From positions 62,001 to 126,000 of the forward strand of contig NZ_JAJHNP010000011.1 in the NCBI RefSeq assembly GCF_020819595.1: a DNA stretch of 64,000 nucleotides, written 5' to 3'. A program made the position numbers and the translations under genes. This DNA is from Streptomyces barringtoniae (GTDB taxonomy: Bacteria > Actinomycetota > Actinomycetes > Streptomycetales > Streptomycetaceae). Positions 8,878-17,795 of this stretch are shown here, piece by piece (positions within the stretch are counted from its first letter, which is position 1; every line of letters starts with the position of its first letter). The notes under the pieces were generated by a model. It was not told the DNA's origin, made no database searches, and saw nothing but the letters and a program-made list of their open reading frames with translations.

Positions 8878-10545
8878 ATGGAGCAGCGGACGGCGAGCGG
8901 GGCGGAGCAGCGGCCCGGGGCGGCCCGACGAAGCTCCGGCGGTGCGGAACGGCGCGGCGGCACTTTCGGACGGCGCGGCGGCACATCCGAACGTTGCGAC
9001 GGCACCGGTGAAGGGCGCGACGGCACGTCCGAACCACGCGGCGGCACATCCGAACGGCGCGCTGGCACATCCGCATCGCGCGACGGCACCGGTGAAGGGC
9101 GCGACGCCACATCCCGGAATTGCGACGGCACGCCCGAACGGTACGACAGCCCATTCGAACCGCGCGGCGGCACGGCCGAACGGTCGGCGGACCACGCGGT
9201 GCGGTCGGCAGAACACTCCGTACGGCCACCGGACGGCACCGACGCCCGCCGTCACATCCCGCGCACCGACCACCTGCTGCGCGATCCCCGGCTGTCGGCG
9301 GCGGTGGAGCGGCTCGGTGCCGTTGTGGTGAAGGCCGCCGTACGCGAGGCGCAGACGCGGGCCCGGGAGGGCCGCATCCCGCCCGAGCAGGTACCGGAAA
9401 CGGCCGTGGCCCTGCTGCCCGGTACGGCGAGCGGACTGCGGCCGGTGATCAACGCCACCGGGGTGCTGCTGCACACCAACCTCGGCCGGGCCCCGCTGTC
9501 GCCCGCCGCCCGGCAGGCCGTCCAGGAGGCCGCCGGACCCACGGACGTCGAACTGGACCTGGCGACCGGGGTACGCGCCCGCCGTGGCCGTTCCGCCCTC
9601 GCCGCCCTGCACCAGCGCGTGCCGTCCGCCGGGGCCGCGCACGTCGTCAACAACGGCGCCGCCGCGCTCGTGCTCGCCGCCACCGCCCTCGCGGCGGGCA
9701 AGGAGATCGTCGTCAGCCGGGGCGAGATGGTGGAGATCGGGGACGGCTTCCGGCTGCCGGACCTGCTCGTCTCGACCGGCGCCCGGCTCCGCGAGGTCGG
9801 CACGACCAACCGCACGGCGGCGGCCGACTACGCCGCCGTGGTCGGCCCGGACACCGGGTTCGTGCTCAAGGTGCATCCGTCCAACTTCCGCATCACCGGC
9901 TTCACCCGGTCCGCCGGGACCGCCGAACTCGCCGCTCTCGGCGTCCCGGTCGTCGTCGACATCGGCTCCGGACTGCTCGCCCCGCATCCCGCGCTGCCCG
10001 AGGAACCCGACGCAGACACCGAACTCCGCGCGGGCGCCGCCCTCGTCACCGCGAGCGGCGACAAGCTCCTCGGCGGCCCCCAGTGCGGGCTGCTGCTGGG
10101 CGAGAGCGACCTGGTCCGCGCCCTTGCCCGGCACCCGCTGGCCCGCGCCCTGCGCGTCGACAAGCTGACCCTGGCCGCCCTGGAGGCCACCCTCAGCGGC
10201 CCGCCCACCCCGACCGCCCTCGCCCTCACCGCCGACCCGGCCGGCCTGCGCGCCCGCGCCGAGCGGCTCGCGGGCGGACTCGCCGCCGACGGCATCGACG
10301 TACGGGCCGTCGACTCCTTCGCCACCGTCGGCGGCGGCGGCGCCCCCGGAGTCACCCTGCCCAGCGCGGCCCTCTCCCTGCCCGAGCCGTACGCCGCCGC
10401 GCTGCGCACCGGCCCGGTCCCCGTCGTCGGACGGCTGGAGGCGGGCCGCTGCCTGCTGGACCTGCGTGCGGTGCCCGAGCAGGACGACGCACGGCTGGCC
10501 GATGCCGTGCGCCGCGCCCGGCCGGGACAGGAGAGGCGGTCCTGA
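8878..10545 (+). CDS. selA: L-seryl-tRNA(Sec) selenium transferase with repeat-bearing N-terminus
   Basis: PLP enzyme that turns Ser-tRNA(Sec) into Sec-tRNA(Sec) using selenophosphate. The conserved core begins at IPRTDHLLRDPRL. It includes INATGVLLHTNLGRAPL, the VEIGDGFRLPD region and the PLP lysine in SGDKLLGGPQ (K396 here, or 289 if counted from the internal GTG at 9199, close to Lys295 of the E. coli enzyme). The ATG at 8878 has GGAGGG upstream and gives 555 residues, about 100 more than usual; the excess is a hydrophilic tract of 11 seven-residue repeats. The GTG at 9199 would give a normal-length SelA but has no clear ribosome site. The stop overlaps the selB start as TGATG, implying translational coupling. 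Confidence 0.92.
   Translation: MEQRTASGAEQRPGAARRSSGGAERRGGTFGRRGGTSERCDGTGEGRDGTSEPRGGTSERRAGTSASRDGTGEGRDATSRNCDGTPERYDSPFEPRGGTAERSADHAVRSAEHSVRPPDGTDARRHIPRTDHLLRDPRLSAAVERLGAVVVKAAVREAQTRAREGRIPPEQVPETAVALLPGTASGLRPVINATGVLLHTNLGRAPLSPAARQAVQEAAGPTDVELDLATGVRARRGRSALAALHQRVPSAGAAHVVNNGAAALVLAATALAAGKEIVVSRGEMVEIGDGFRLPDLLVSTGARLREVGTTNRTAAADYAAVVGPDTGFVLKVHPSNFRITGFTRSAGTAELAALGVPVVVDIGSGLLAPHPALPEEPDADTELRAGAALVTASGDKLLGGPQCGLLLGESDLVRALARHPLARALRVDKLTLAALEATLSGPPTPTALALTADPAGLRARAERLAGGLAADGIDVRAVDSFATVGGGGAPGVTLPSAALSLPEPYAAALRTGPVPVVGRLEAGRCLLDLRAVPEQDDARLADAVRRARPGQERRS
8953..9183 (+). repeat. 11 tandem 21-bp repeats inside the selA 5' end
   Basis: Eleven contiguous 21-bp units without indels, phase-locked to the selA frame, encode heptads of the form Arg-(Gly/Asp)-Gly-Thr-(Ser/Gly)-Glu-(Arg/Gly/Pro). 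Typical units are RGGTSER, RDGTGEG and RDGTSEP. Threonine is kept in 10 of 11 units although its codon uses all four third bases, which argues that the protein sequence and not only the DNA has been maintained. Confidence 0.85.
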
Positions 10546-12380
10546 TGCGGGTGCTCGCCACCGCCGGCCATGTCGACCACGGCAAGTCCGCCCTGGTACG
10601 GGCCCTCACCGGCATGGAGCCCGACCGCTACGAGGAGGAGCGGCGCCGGGGGCTCACCCTCGACCTGGGGTTCGTGTGGACGCGGCTCGGCGCGGACGGG
10701 GACCACCTCGCCTTCGTCGACGTGCCCGGGCACGAACGCTTCGTGCCGACCATGCTGGCCGGAGTCGGTCCGGTGCCCGCCGTGCTGTTCGTGGTCGCCG
10801 CCGACCAGGGCTGGCAGCCCCAGTCCGAGGAGCACCTGGCCGTTCTCGACGCGCTCGGCGTCCGGCACGCCGTCCTCGCCGTGACCCGCAGCGACCTCGC
10901 CGACCCCGGGGCCGTAGGCATCGACGCCGTCGAGCGGCTGGCCCGGACCTGTCTCGGCAAGGTCCCCGCGGTCGCGGTGAGCGCCGTCACCGGTGCGGGA
11001 CTGGACGAGCTGCGCGGTGAACTGGCGCGGCTGGCAGGTGAGTTGACCGACCCCGACCCCGACGCCGACGTACGGCTGTGGCTCGACCGCGCCTTCACCG
11101 TGCGCGGCCACGGCACCGTCGTGACCGGCACGCTCGGCGCGGGCACCCTGCGCATCGGCGACCGGCTCGTCACCGGCGACGGTTCGGCCGTGCTCCGGGT
11201 GCGCGGGCTGCAGACCCTGCACGAGGAGCGGACGGCGGTCAGCGGGGTGGCCCGGGTCGCGGTCAATGTGCACGGCCGGGGGGCCGACGGACTGCGCCGG
11301 GGACAGGTGCTGCTGACCCCGGACCGCTGGCTGAGCAGCGCGGTGCTCGACGTACGGGTCACCGGCGAGCCGGTCCGTGACCTGCCCCGTTCGGTCACCC
11401 TGCACATCGGCACGGCCGCCGTGCCCGTCACCCTCCGCCCGCTCGGTGCGGACACCGCCCGGCTCACCCTCGCCCGGGGCCTGCCGCTGCGGGTCGGCGA
11501 CCGCGCGGTGCTGCGCGAGCCGGGCGGCAGCCGTATGCCCTGCGGGGCCACCGTCCTCGACGTACGGCCGCCCCGGCTGACCCGGCGTGGCGCGGGGCGG
11601 GCCCGTGCCGCCGAACTCGACGCCCTGACCGGCCGCCCCGACGGCGCCGCCGAACTGCGCCGCCGCAAACTGATCCGGCGCGCCGACCTGCTGGCGATGG
11701 GCTTCCCGGCCCCCGCCGAACCCGTCACGCGGGACTGGCTGGCGGACGGCGCCTACTGGACCGCCCTGAAGGACCGGCTGGCCGGCGAGGTGGAGCGGTA
11801 CGCGAGGGAACACCCGCTGGAGCCGGGCCTGCCCGCCGAGGCGGCCCGCCGGCTGCTCGGCCTGCCGGATCGCGCCCTCGTGGACGCCCTGGCCGAGACC
11901 ACGCCCCGACTCCGCAGCGAGCAAGGCCGGCTGTACCACCCGGACGGCCTTCGCCCCGCCCTGCCGCCACCCGTCCGCGCGGCCGTGGACGCCGTGCGCG
12001 AGGACCTCGCCCGTACGCCGTTCCGCGCCCCCGAGGCCGGCTGGCTCGCCGAACTCGGACTGGACCGCAGGGCGTTGGCGGCCGCCGTCACGGCCGGCGC
12101 GCTGCTGCGGATCGCCGACGGAATCGTGCTGCTGCCCGGCGCCGACGCCGAGGCCGCCGCCGTGCTGCGCACCCTGCCCCAGCCGTTCACGCTTCAAGAG
12201 GCCCGCCGTGCGCTGGACACCACCCGGCGGGTCGCCGTACCTCTGCTGGAGTTCCTGGACGCCCGGGGGCACACCGAGCGCGTCGACGACCAGCGCCGGC
12301 GCTGCCGTACCGACGCCGTGAACGGAGGCGGACGGGAATCGAACCCGCCGGCCCGAGATCCTCGGGCCCCTCGGTTTTGA
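10545..12380 (+). CDS. selB: selenocysteine-specific elongation factor SelB
   Basis: GTPase that carries Sec-tRNA(Sec) to UGA codons flagged by a SECIS hairpin. 611 residues, the usual length. G1 is GHVDHGKS at residues 7-14, G3 is DVPGHERF, and the base-recognition motif is TRSD in place of the usual NKXD/TKXD. Domains II-III follow to about residue 340, and winged-helix repeats that read the SECIS fill the C-terminal half. The ATG overlaps the selA stop by 1 nt. The last 18 residues are encoded antisense to the tRNA-Sec gene, and the stop TGA (12378-12380) is the complement of that tRNA's anticodon. The frame then continues without another stop into selD. Confidence 0.95.
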   Translation: MRVLATAGHVDHGKSALVRALTGMEPDRYEEERRRGLTLDLGFVWTRLGADGDHLAFVDVPGHERFVPTMLAGVGPVPAVLFVVAADQGWQPQSEEHLAVLDALGVRHAVLAVTRSDLADPGAVGIDAVERLARTCLGKVPAVAVSAVTGAGLDELRGELARLAGELTDPDPDADVRLWLDRAFTVRGHGTVVTGTLGAGTLRIGDRLVTGDGSAVLRVRGLQTLHEERTAVSGVARVAVNVHGRGADGLRRGQVLLTPDRWLSSAVLDVRVTGEPVRDLPRSVTLHIGTAAVPVTLRPLGADTARLTLARGLPLRVGDRAVLREPGGSRMPCGATVLDVRPPRLTRRGAGRARAAELDALTGRPDGAAELRRRKLIRRADLLAMGFPAPAEPVTRDWLADGAYWTALKDRLAGEVERYAREHPLEPGLPAEAARRLLGLPDRALVDALAETTPRLRSEQGRLYHPDGLRPALPPPVRAAVDAVREDLARTPFRAPEAGWLAELGLDRRALAAAVTAGALLRIADGIVLLPGADAEAAAVLRTLPQPFTLQEARRALDTTRRVAVPLLEFLDARGHTERVDDQRRRCRTDAVNGGGRESNPPARDPRAPRF

Positions 12381-12415
12381 AGACCGGGAGGGCCACCAGG
12401 CACCCACACGCCTCC
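12323..12415 (-). tRNA. selC: tRNA-Sec (anticodon UCA)
   Basis: The minus strand folds as a selenocysteine tRNA of 93 nt without CCA. The acceptor arms are GGAGGCG and CGCCTCC, the anticodon loop CTTCAAA carries TCA (complement at 12378-12380), there is a long variable arm with CCCGAGGATCTCGGG, and the T arm is GGCGGGTTCGATTCCCGTC. The discriminator base is G and CCA is not encoded. The gene lies in the selB-selD gap on the opposite strand. Its 3' 58 nt overlap the end of selB, and its promoter must lie in or near the selD 5' region. Confidence 0.95.
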
Positions 12416-12452
12416 ACCGCTCGTCAGGCTACTGCCCCAGGAGACCGCCGCC

Positions 12453-13472
12453 ATGACATCGACATCCCCACCGATCCACCCGGCGCCCGTCCGGCTCACC
12501 CAGTACGCGCACGGCGGCGGCTGTGCCTGCAAGATCCCGCCCGGGGAACTGGAGGAGGTGGTCGCCGGGCTGACCGTGCCCCAGCTCGCCGGGGGCGACA
12601 CGCCGCTGCTCGTCGGGCTCGCCACCGGCGACGACGCCGCCGTGGTCACACACCGGGGCACCGCCGTCGTCTGTACGGCCGACTTCTTCACCCCGGTCGT
12701 GGACGACCCCTACGACTGGGGCCGCATCGCCGCCGCCAACGCCCTGTCCGACGTGTACGCGATGGGCGGCCGGCCGGTGCTCGCCGTGAACCTGCTGGCC
12801 TGGCCGCGCGACCGGCTCCCCTTCGACCTGGCCCGCGAGGTACTGCGCGGCGGCCTGGACATCGCCACCGAGGCCGGCTGCCATGTCGGCGGCGGACACA
12901 GCGTCGACGACCCGGAACCCAAGTACGGCATGGCCGTCACCGGCCTCGCGGACCCGGGGCGGCTGCTGCGCAACGACGCCGGCCGGCCGGGGCAGCCGCT
13001 GTCGCTGACCAAGCCGCTCGGCGTGGGCGTGCTCAACAACCGGCACAAGGTCACCGGCGAGCGGTTCGAGCAGGCCGTCGCCGCCATGACGGCACTCAAC
13101 CGGGACGCCGCCGAGGCCGCCCTCGCCGCCGGGGCCACCTGTGCCACCGACGTCACGGGGTTCGGCTTCCTCGGCCACCTCCACAAGCTGGCGCGGGCCT
13201 CGGAAGTGACCGCCGTGGTCGACACCGCCGCCGTCCCGTACCTGGACGGGGCCCGGGAGGCCGTCCGGGGCGGATACGTCAGCGGCGGCACCCGGCGCAA
13301 CCTCGAATGGGTCGCCCCGCACACCGACTTCGGGGACACCGACGCCGACACCCGGCTGCTGCTGGCCGACGCCCAGACCTCCGGTGGTCTGCTGGTCGCC
13401 GGCGAGGTGCCCGGGGCGCCGGTCGTGGGGGAACTCGTGCCGCGCGGCTCCCACTCGATCGTCCTCCGATAG
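12453..13472 (+). CDS. selD: selenide, water dikinase (selenophosphate synthetase)
   Basis: Makes selenophosphate from selenide and ATP, the selenium donor for SelA. 339 residues. The catalytic Cys and Lys are in GGGCACKIP (C24, C26, K27), so this SelD uses Cys and not Sec. The PurM-like ATP-binding regions GDDAAVV, ANALSDVYAMGG and TDVTGFGFLGH are intact. AGGAG precedes the ATG at 12453. The start is in the same reading frame as selB, 25 codons past its UGA stop. The gene ends 5 bp from the convergent fdhA stop, so selD and its main client form one compact block. Confidence 0.95.
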   Translation: MTSTSPPIHPAPVRLTQYAHGGGCACKIPPGELEEVVAGLTVPQLAGGDTPLLVGLATGDDAAVVTHRGTAVVCTADFFTPVVDDPYDWGRIAAANALSDVYAMGGRPVLAVNLLAWPRDRLPFDLAREVLRGGLDIATEAGCHVGGGHSVDDPEPKYGMAVTGLADPGRLLRNDAGRPGQPLSLTKPLGVGVLNNRHKVTGERFEQAVAAMTALNRDAAEAALAAGATCATDVTGFGFLGHLHKLARASEVTAVVDTAAVPYLDGAREAVRGGYVSGGTRRNLEWVAPHTDFGDTDADTRLLLADAQTSGGLLVAGEVPGAPVVGELVPRGSHSIVLR

Positions 13473-13477
13473 GGCCG

Positions 13478-16400
13478 CTACGGCTGCGTTCCCGTGTGCT
13501 CGTCGATGCCTGCCCGGGCCCGGTACGCCCGCACCAGTTCCACCGAGGCCGGACCGCGCGGCCGCCGCCCCGGGCGGATGTCCACGGCGAAGGCCTTCGA
13601 CTCCTGGATGTGCGTGTTGGGGTCGAGGGACAGGTGCAGCAGTTCGTTGGCCGCGTCCCCGGTGCTGTAGCCGTTGGGACCCCAGTGGTACGGCAGCCCC
13701 ACCTGGTGCAGCCTGCGCCCCTGCACCGTCAGCGGCGCGATCCGGTCGGTCACCAGCACCCGCGCCTCGATCACCGCGCGGGCGCTGACGATCGTCGCCC
13801 ACCCGGTGTGTTCCAGGCCCCGCTCGGCGGCGAGCTCCGGGGAGACCTCGCAGAAGAACTCCGGCTGCAGCTCGGCCAGATACGGCTGCCAGCGGGACAT
13901 GCCGCCCGCCGTGTGGTGCTCGGTGAGCCGGTAGGTGGTGGCCACGTACGGGAACACCTGGGAACCGCGCTCGTCACCGCTCGGCTGGTAGCGGTTGTCG
14001 GGGATCGTCGGCATCAACTGCCGTACGGGATTGCGTTGTTGGTCGTAGAGCAAATTCGGGAACGGAGAGTCCTGCGGCTCGTAGTGGGCCGGCAGCGGGC
14101 CGTCGGTGAGTCCGGACGGCACGTACAGCCAGGCCTTGCCGTCGGCCTGCATGATGAACGGGTCCGTGCCGGACAGCGCCGCCGGACCGGTCGCGTCCTC
14201 GGGCGGCTGGTGATCGGGTGCCTTGTCCTTCTTGAAGTCGGGTACGTCGTGCCCGGACCACTCGCCCTTCTCCGGGTCCCACCACACCAGTGCCTTCCGC
14301 TCGCTCCAGGGCCTGCCCTGCGGGTCGGCGGAGGCGCGGTTGTAGAGGATCCGCCGGTTGGCGGGCCAGGCCCACGCCCATTCGGCGGCCACCCAGTCCT
14401 GCTCCCGGCCGGGCCTGCGGCGGGCGGCCTGGTTGACGCCGTCGGCGCGGACACCGCAGTAGATCCAGCAGCCGCAGGACGTCGAGCCGTCCGGCTTCAG
14501 CTGCTCGTAGGAGGACAGCGGGTTCCCCTCGCCGTCGTGGCCGTTGATCTCGGCGAGGACGGCCTCCGCGTCCGGTTCGGCGAGCCGGCCCCTCGTCGGA
14601 TAGTCCCAGGCCAGGTCGAGCAGCGGCCGGTCCATCTCGTCGGAGGACCCGGCGAGCTTCTCCCGGATGATCCGCCCCAGGTGATAGGTGAACCACAGGT
14701 CGCTGCGCGCCTCGCCGGGCGGCTCGACCGCCTGGTGGTGCCACTGCAGCAGCCGCTGGGTGTTGGTGAAGCTGCCGTCCTTCTCCGTGTGCGCGGCGGC
14801 CGGCAGGAAGAACACCTCGGTGCGGATGTCCTCCGTGCGCAGCTCACCGGTCTCGATCTCGGGCCCGTCCTGCCACCAGGTGGCCGACTCGATCAGCGAG
14901 AAGTCCCGGACGACCAGCCAGTCCAGGTTCGCCATGCCGAGCCGCATCACCTTGGAGTTGGCGTTGCCGACCGCCGGGTTCTCGCCGTACAGGAAGTAGC
15001 CCTTGCAGGTGCCCTCCAGCTGGGCCATGGCCGTCTCGTACGCCGAGTGGCTGCCGGTCAGCCGGGGCAGGTAGTCGAAGCAGAAGTCGTTGTCGGCCCG
15101 CGCCGCGTCACCCCAGTAGGCCTTGAGCAGGCTCACCAGGTACGAGCGCATGTTGCCCCAGTAGCCCTTGTGGGCCGCGTCGGCCTGCACGAAGGCGTCC
15201 AGGTCCTGGTTCTGGTGGGCGTGCGGCATCGGGATGTAGCCCGGCAGCAGGTTGAACAGGGTCGGGATGTCCGTGGAGCCCTGGATGGAGGCGTGTCCGC
15301 GCAGCGCGAGGATGCCCCCGCCCGGCCGGCCGATGTTGCCGAGCAGGGTCTGCAGGACACAGGCCGCCCGGATGTACTGCACGCCCACCGTGTGCTGGGT
15401 CCAGCCGACCGCGTAGGCGAAGGCGGTGGTCCGGTCGCGCCCGGAGTTCTCCGTGACCAGCTCGCACACCTGCCGGAACAGGTCCCGCGGCACCCCGCAC
15501 ACCTCCTCGACCATCTCCGGCGTGTAGCGGGCGTAGTGCCGCTTGAGGACCTGGAAGACACAGCGCGGATGGGCCAGCGTCTCGTCGCGCTCGGGTTCGC
15601 CCTCGCCGATCACCGCGCCGCCCGCCCCGTGCGCCTCGCCGCGTGCCGCCTCGGTCACCGAACTGCCGCCGCGGGTGCGCTTCTCGTACTCCTGGTCGCG
15701 CTCCCCGGAGGCCGCCTGGATCTCGGCGCCCTCGTACTGCCAACTGGCGTTGTCGTAGGAGTGGTTCTTCGCATCCAGGCCGGAGAACACACCCGCGAGG
15801 TCCTCGGTGTCGCGGAAGTCCTCCCGGAGGATCACCGGGGCGTTGCTGTAGGCCACGATGTAGTCGCGGAAGTACTTCTCGTGCTCCAGCACATAGTTGA
15901 TGATCCCGCCGAGGAAGGCGATGTCCGTGCCCGCGCGCAGCGGCACATGCACATCGGCCAGTGCGCTGGTGCGGGTGAACCGCGGGTCGACGTGGACCAG
16001 CTTCGCGCCCCGCGCCTTGGCCTCCATCACCCACTGGAACCCGACCGGATGGCACTCGGCCATGTTCGAGCCCTCGATGACGATGCAGTCCGCGTTCTGC
16101 AGGTCCTGCTGGAAGGTGGTCGCGCCGCCGCGTCCGAACGAGGTTCCCAGACTGGGAACGGTGGAAGAGTGTCAAACACGCGCCTGGTTCTCGATCTGGA
16201 TCGCACCGAGCGCCGTGAACAACTTCTTGATCAGGTAGTTCTCTTCGTTGTCGAGCGTGGCCCCGCCGAGGCTCGCGATGCCGAGGGTGCGCCGGGTGCG
16301 GGTCTCGTCGACCTCCCACTGCCAGCCCGCCCGGCGCGCCGCGATCACCCGGTCGGCGATCATGTCCATCGCCGTGTCGAGGTCCAGCCGCTCCCACTCG

Positions 16401-16738
16401 GTGCCGTGCGGGCGCCGGTAGAGGACCTGGTGCTCACGGGCGTCCCCGGTGGTCAGCTGCAGGCTCGCCGCGCCCTTGGGGCACAGCCGCCCGCGCGAGA
16501 TCGGGGAGTCGGGGTCGCCCTCGATCTGGGTGACCTTCCCGCCCTGGACGTACACGTTCTGGCCGCAGCCCACCGCGCAGTACGGGCAGACGGACTTCAC
16601 CACCCGGTCGGCCGTGGCCACCCGGGCCTGAAGCCGCTCGCTCTGCCCGCTCTTCGCCGCGGCGCCCCGGCCCAGCGGATCGGTGCCCGTCAACTGCCGG
16701 TAGACCGGCCAGGAGTCGATCCAGGTGCGCACGCCCAC
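13478..16738 (-). CDS. fdhA: formate dehydrogenase alpha subunit, selenoprotein (UGA = Sec189)
   Basis: Molybdopterin (bis-MGD) catalytic subunit oxidising formate to CO2. 1086 residues only if the in-frame TGA at 16172-16174 is read as selenocysteine; both sides align as one protein (ENQARV-Sec-HSSTVPSLGTSFGRGG). An N-terminal 4Fe-4S site uses C51, C54, C58 and C86 in CPYCAVGC and RLCPKG. Past Sec189 come GSNMAECHPVGFQW and the long MGD-binding domains, with a molybdopterin dinucleotide-binding fold at the C-terminus. GTG at 16738 is preferred because GGGAGGAG lies 6 nt upstream; GTGs at 16744 and 16732 are alternatives. No twin-arginine leader is seen, so the subunit should face the cytoplasm. 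The matching fdhB and nrfD genes are 3-5 kb away on the same strand. Confidence 0.93.
16143..16159 (-). promoter_or_regulatory. bacterial SECIS hairpin of fdhA
   Basis: In the mRNA, starting 12 nt after the UGA, GUUCCC and GGGAAC pair around the loop AGUCU. Position, stem length and loop closely parallel the E. coli fdhF SECIS, whose loop is AGGUCU. The bulged U of fdhF is not obvious here. Confidence 0.8.
16172..16174 (-). other. selenocysteine codon (UGA) of fdhA
   Basis: The in-frame TGA falls exactly where Sec-type formate dehydrogenases carry Sec (Val-Sec-His-Ser), and no frame change is needed on either side. Confidence 0.93.
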
Positions 16739-16974
16739 AGCCACTCCTCCCGCCGGTTCCCTGGATTTTCCCGCATCCGCGCGGCCGGGGCATCTCCAGC
16801 TCCCGGTGCGCGGCGGGGTACCCCGGCCGGGGGCGGTCAAACGGAACCGGCAGGTGTGAGGGGGCCGATCCGGGGGACTCCGCCGCTGCGGTGTGTCGGC
16901 GCACGGACCGTACCGGGTGCCGCCGGCAGGGACCGGGTCGTCGCGGTCCCGAGTGAGGTGACGGGAGTGATCGC

Positions 16975-17109
16975 ATGAGCGCCGGGGACGGCGGGGCGGT
17001 GAGGCAGCCTCACATCCTCGGGGTCGCCTTCGCGCTGGAGTCGCTCGTCGCGGGCTGTGTGTCCCCGGTGATCGGCGCAGGGGCTCGGCCCGCCCGCGTC
17101 CGGAGGTGA
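16975..17109 (+). CDS. possible small membrane peptide
   Basis: A 44-residue frame from an ATG with GACGGGAG upstream. Residues 14-36 (ILGVAFALESLVAGCVSPVI and following) could form one membrane helix. Its TGA lies inside the region used as ribosome site by the HAD gene, so translation could be coupled to it. No family recognised; it may be spurious in GC-rich DNA. Confidence 0.25.
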   Translation: MSAGDGGAVRQPHILGVAFALESLVAGCVSPVIGAGARPARVRR

Positions 17110-17114
17110 TCACC

Positions 17115-17795
17115 TTGCCCGCTGACCGCCCACGCGTCCTGGTCTTCGACGTCAACGAAACGCTCACCGACATGACTCCGCTCGCCGACCGCCTGGAACA
17201 CGTCGGTCTGCCCGGCCACCTGCTGTCCGCCTGGTTCGCGGGGGTGCTGCGCGACGGCGTGGCGCTCACCCTCGCCGGAGGCCACGCTTCCTTCGCGGCC
17301 GTCGCCGGGGACGGACTGCGGGCGCTGGCAGCAGGAGCGGAGGGCGCCACCGACCCGGAACAGGCCGCGGCACATGTCCTCGCCGGACTGCCCGAGCTGC
17401 CCGTGCACCCGGACGTGCCCGGCGGAGTACGGTCGCTGCGTGCGGCCGGGTACCGGCTGGCGACCCTGACGAACGGCAGCGCCGGCACCACCCGCGCGGT
17501 GCTCGACAGGGCCGGACTGACCGACTGCTTCGAGTCCCACCTGGACGTCGAGGCACCGGGCCGCTGGAAGCCCGCACGGGAGGCCTACGCCCACGCGCTG
17601 AAGGCCATGGGCGTGCCGGCCGGTGCGGTCCTGCTGGTCTCGGTGCACCCGTGGGACGTCGACGGCGCCGCCCGCGCAGGCCTGCCCACCGCCTGGCTGC
17701 GCCGGACCCCACGCCCCTACCCCTCGACGGCACGCCCCGCCGACCTGACCGTCACCGCCGTGTCGGACCTGGCGGCGCGGCTCGCGGCCGGCTGA
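17115..17795 (+). CDS. haloacid dehalogenase type II-like HAD hydrolase
   Basis: 226 residues. The HAD nucleophile is D12 in VLVFDVNETLTDM, the motif II Ser/Thr region reads LATLTNGS, and the motif III lysine lies in EAPGRWKPAREAY. This matches L-2-haloacid dehalogenase-like proteins, which hydrolyse C-halogen bonds, although many members have unknown substrates. TTG at 17115 is preferred: GGAGG at 17102-17106 is 8 nt upstream, whereas the in-frame GTG at 17106 overlaps that site. The 3' end of the gene and downstream DNA are duplicated (17911-18005). Convergent with the MFS gene. Confidence 0.8.
   Translation: MPADRPRVLVFDVNETLTDMTPLADRLEHVGLPGHLLSAWFAGVLRDGVALTLAGGHASFAAVAGDGLRALAAGAEGATDPEQAAAHVLAGLPELPVHPDVPGGVRSLRAAGYRLATLTNGSAGTTRAVLDRAGLTDCFESHLDVEAPGRWKPAREAYAHALKAMGVPAGAVLLVSVHPWDVDGAARAGLPTAWLRRTPRPYPSTARPADLTVTAVSDLAARLAAG

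Noticed and set aside
8953..9183. CRISPR-like array
   Set aside because: Units are contiguous with no unique spacers and are phase-locked to a coding frame.
12323..12415. tRNA-Sec as an integration site for a mobile island
   Set aside because: No integrase, no second copy of the tRNA 3' end, and flanking genes are the expected sel genes.
16063..16174. fdhA read as two genes or a frameshifted pseudogene
   Set aside because: The interruption is a single in-frame UGA at the known Sec position with a SECIS-like hairpin and complete Sec machinery beside it.
12377..16978. A 1533-codon plus-strand frame opposite fdhA
   Set aside because: It starts inside tRNA-Sec and runs antisense to a well-supported formate dehydrogenase; composition is that of a GC-rich shadow frame.
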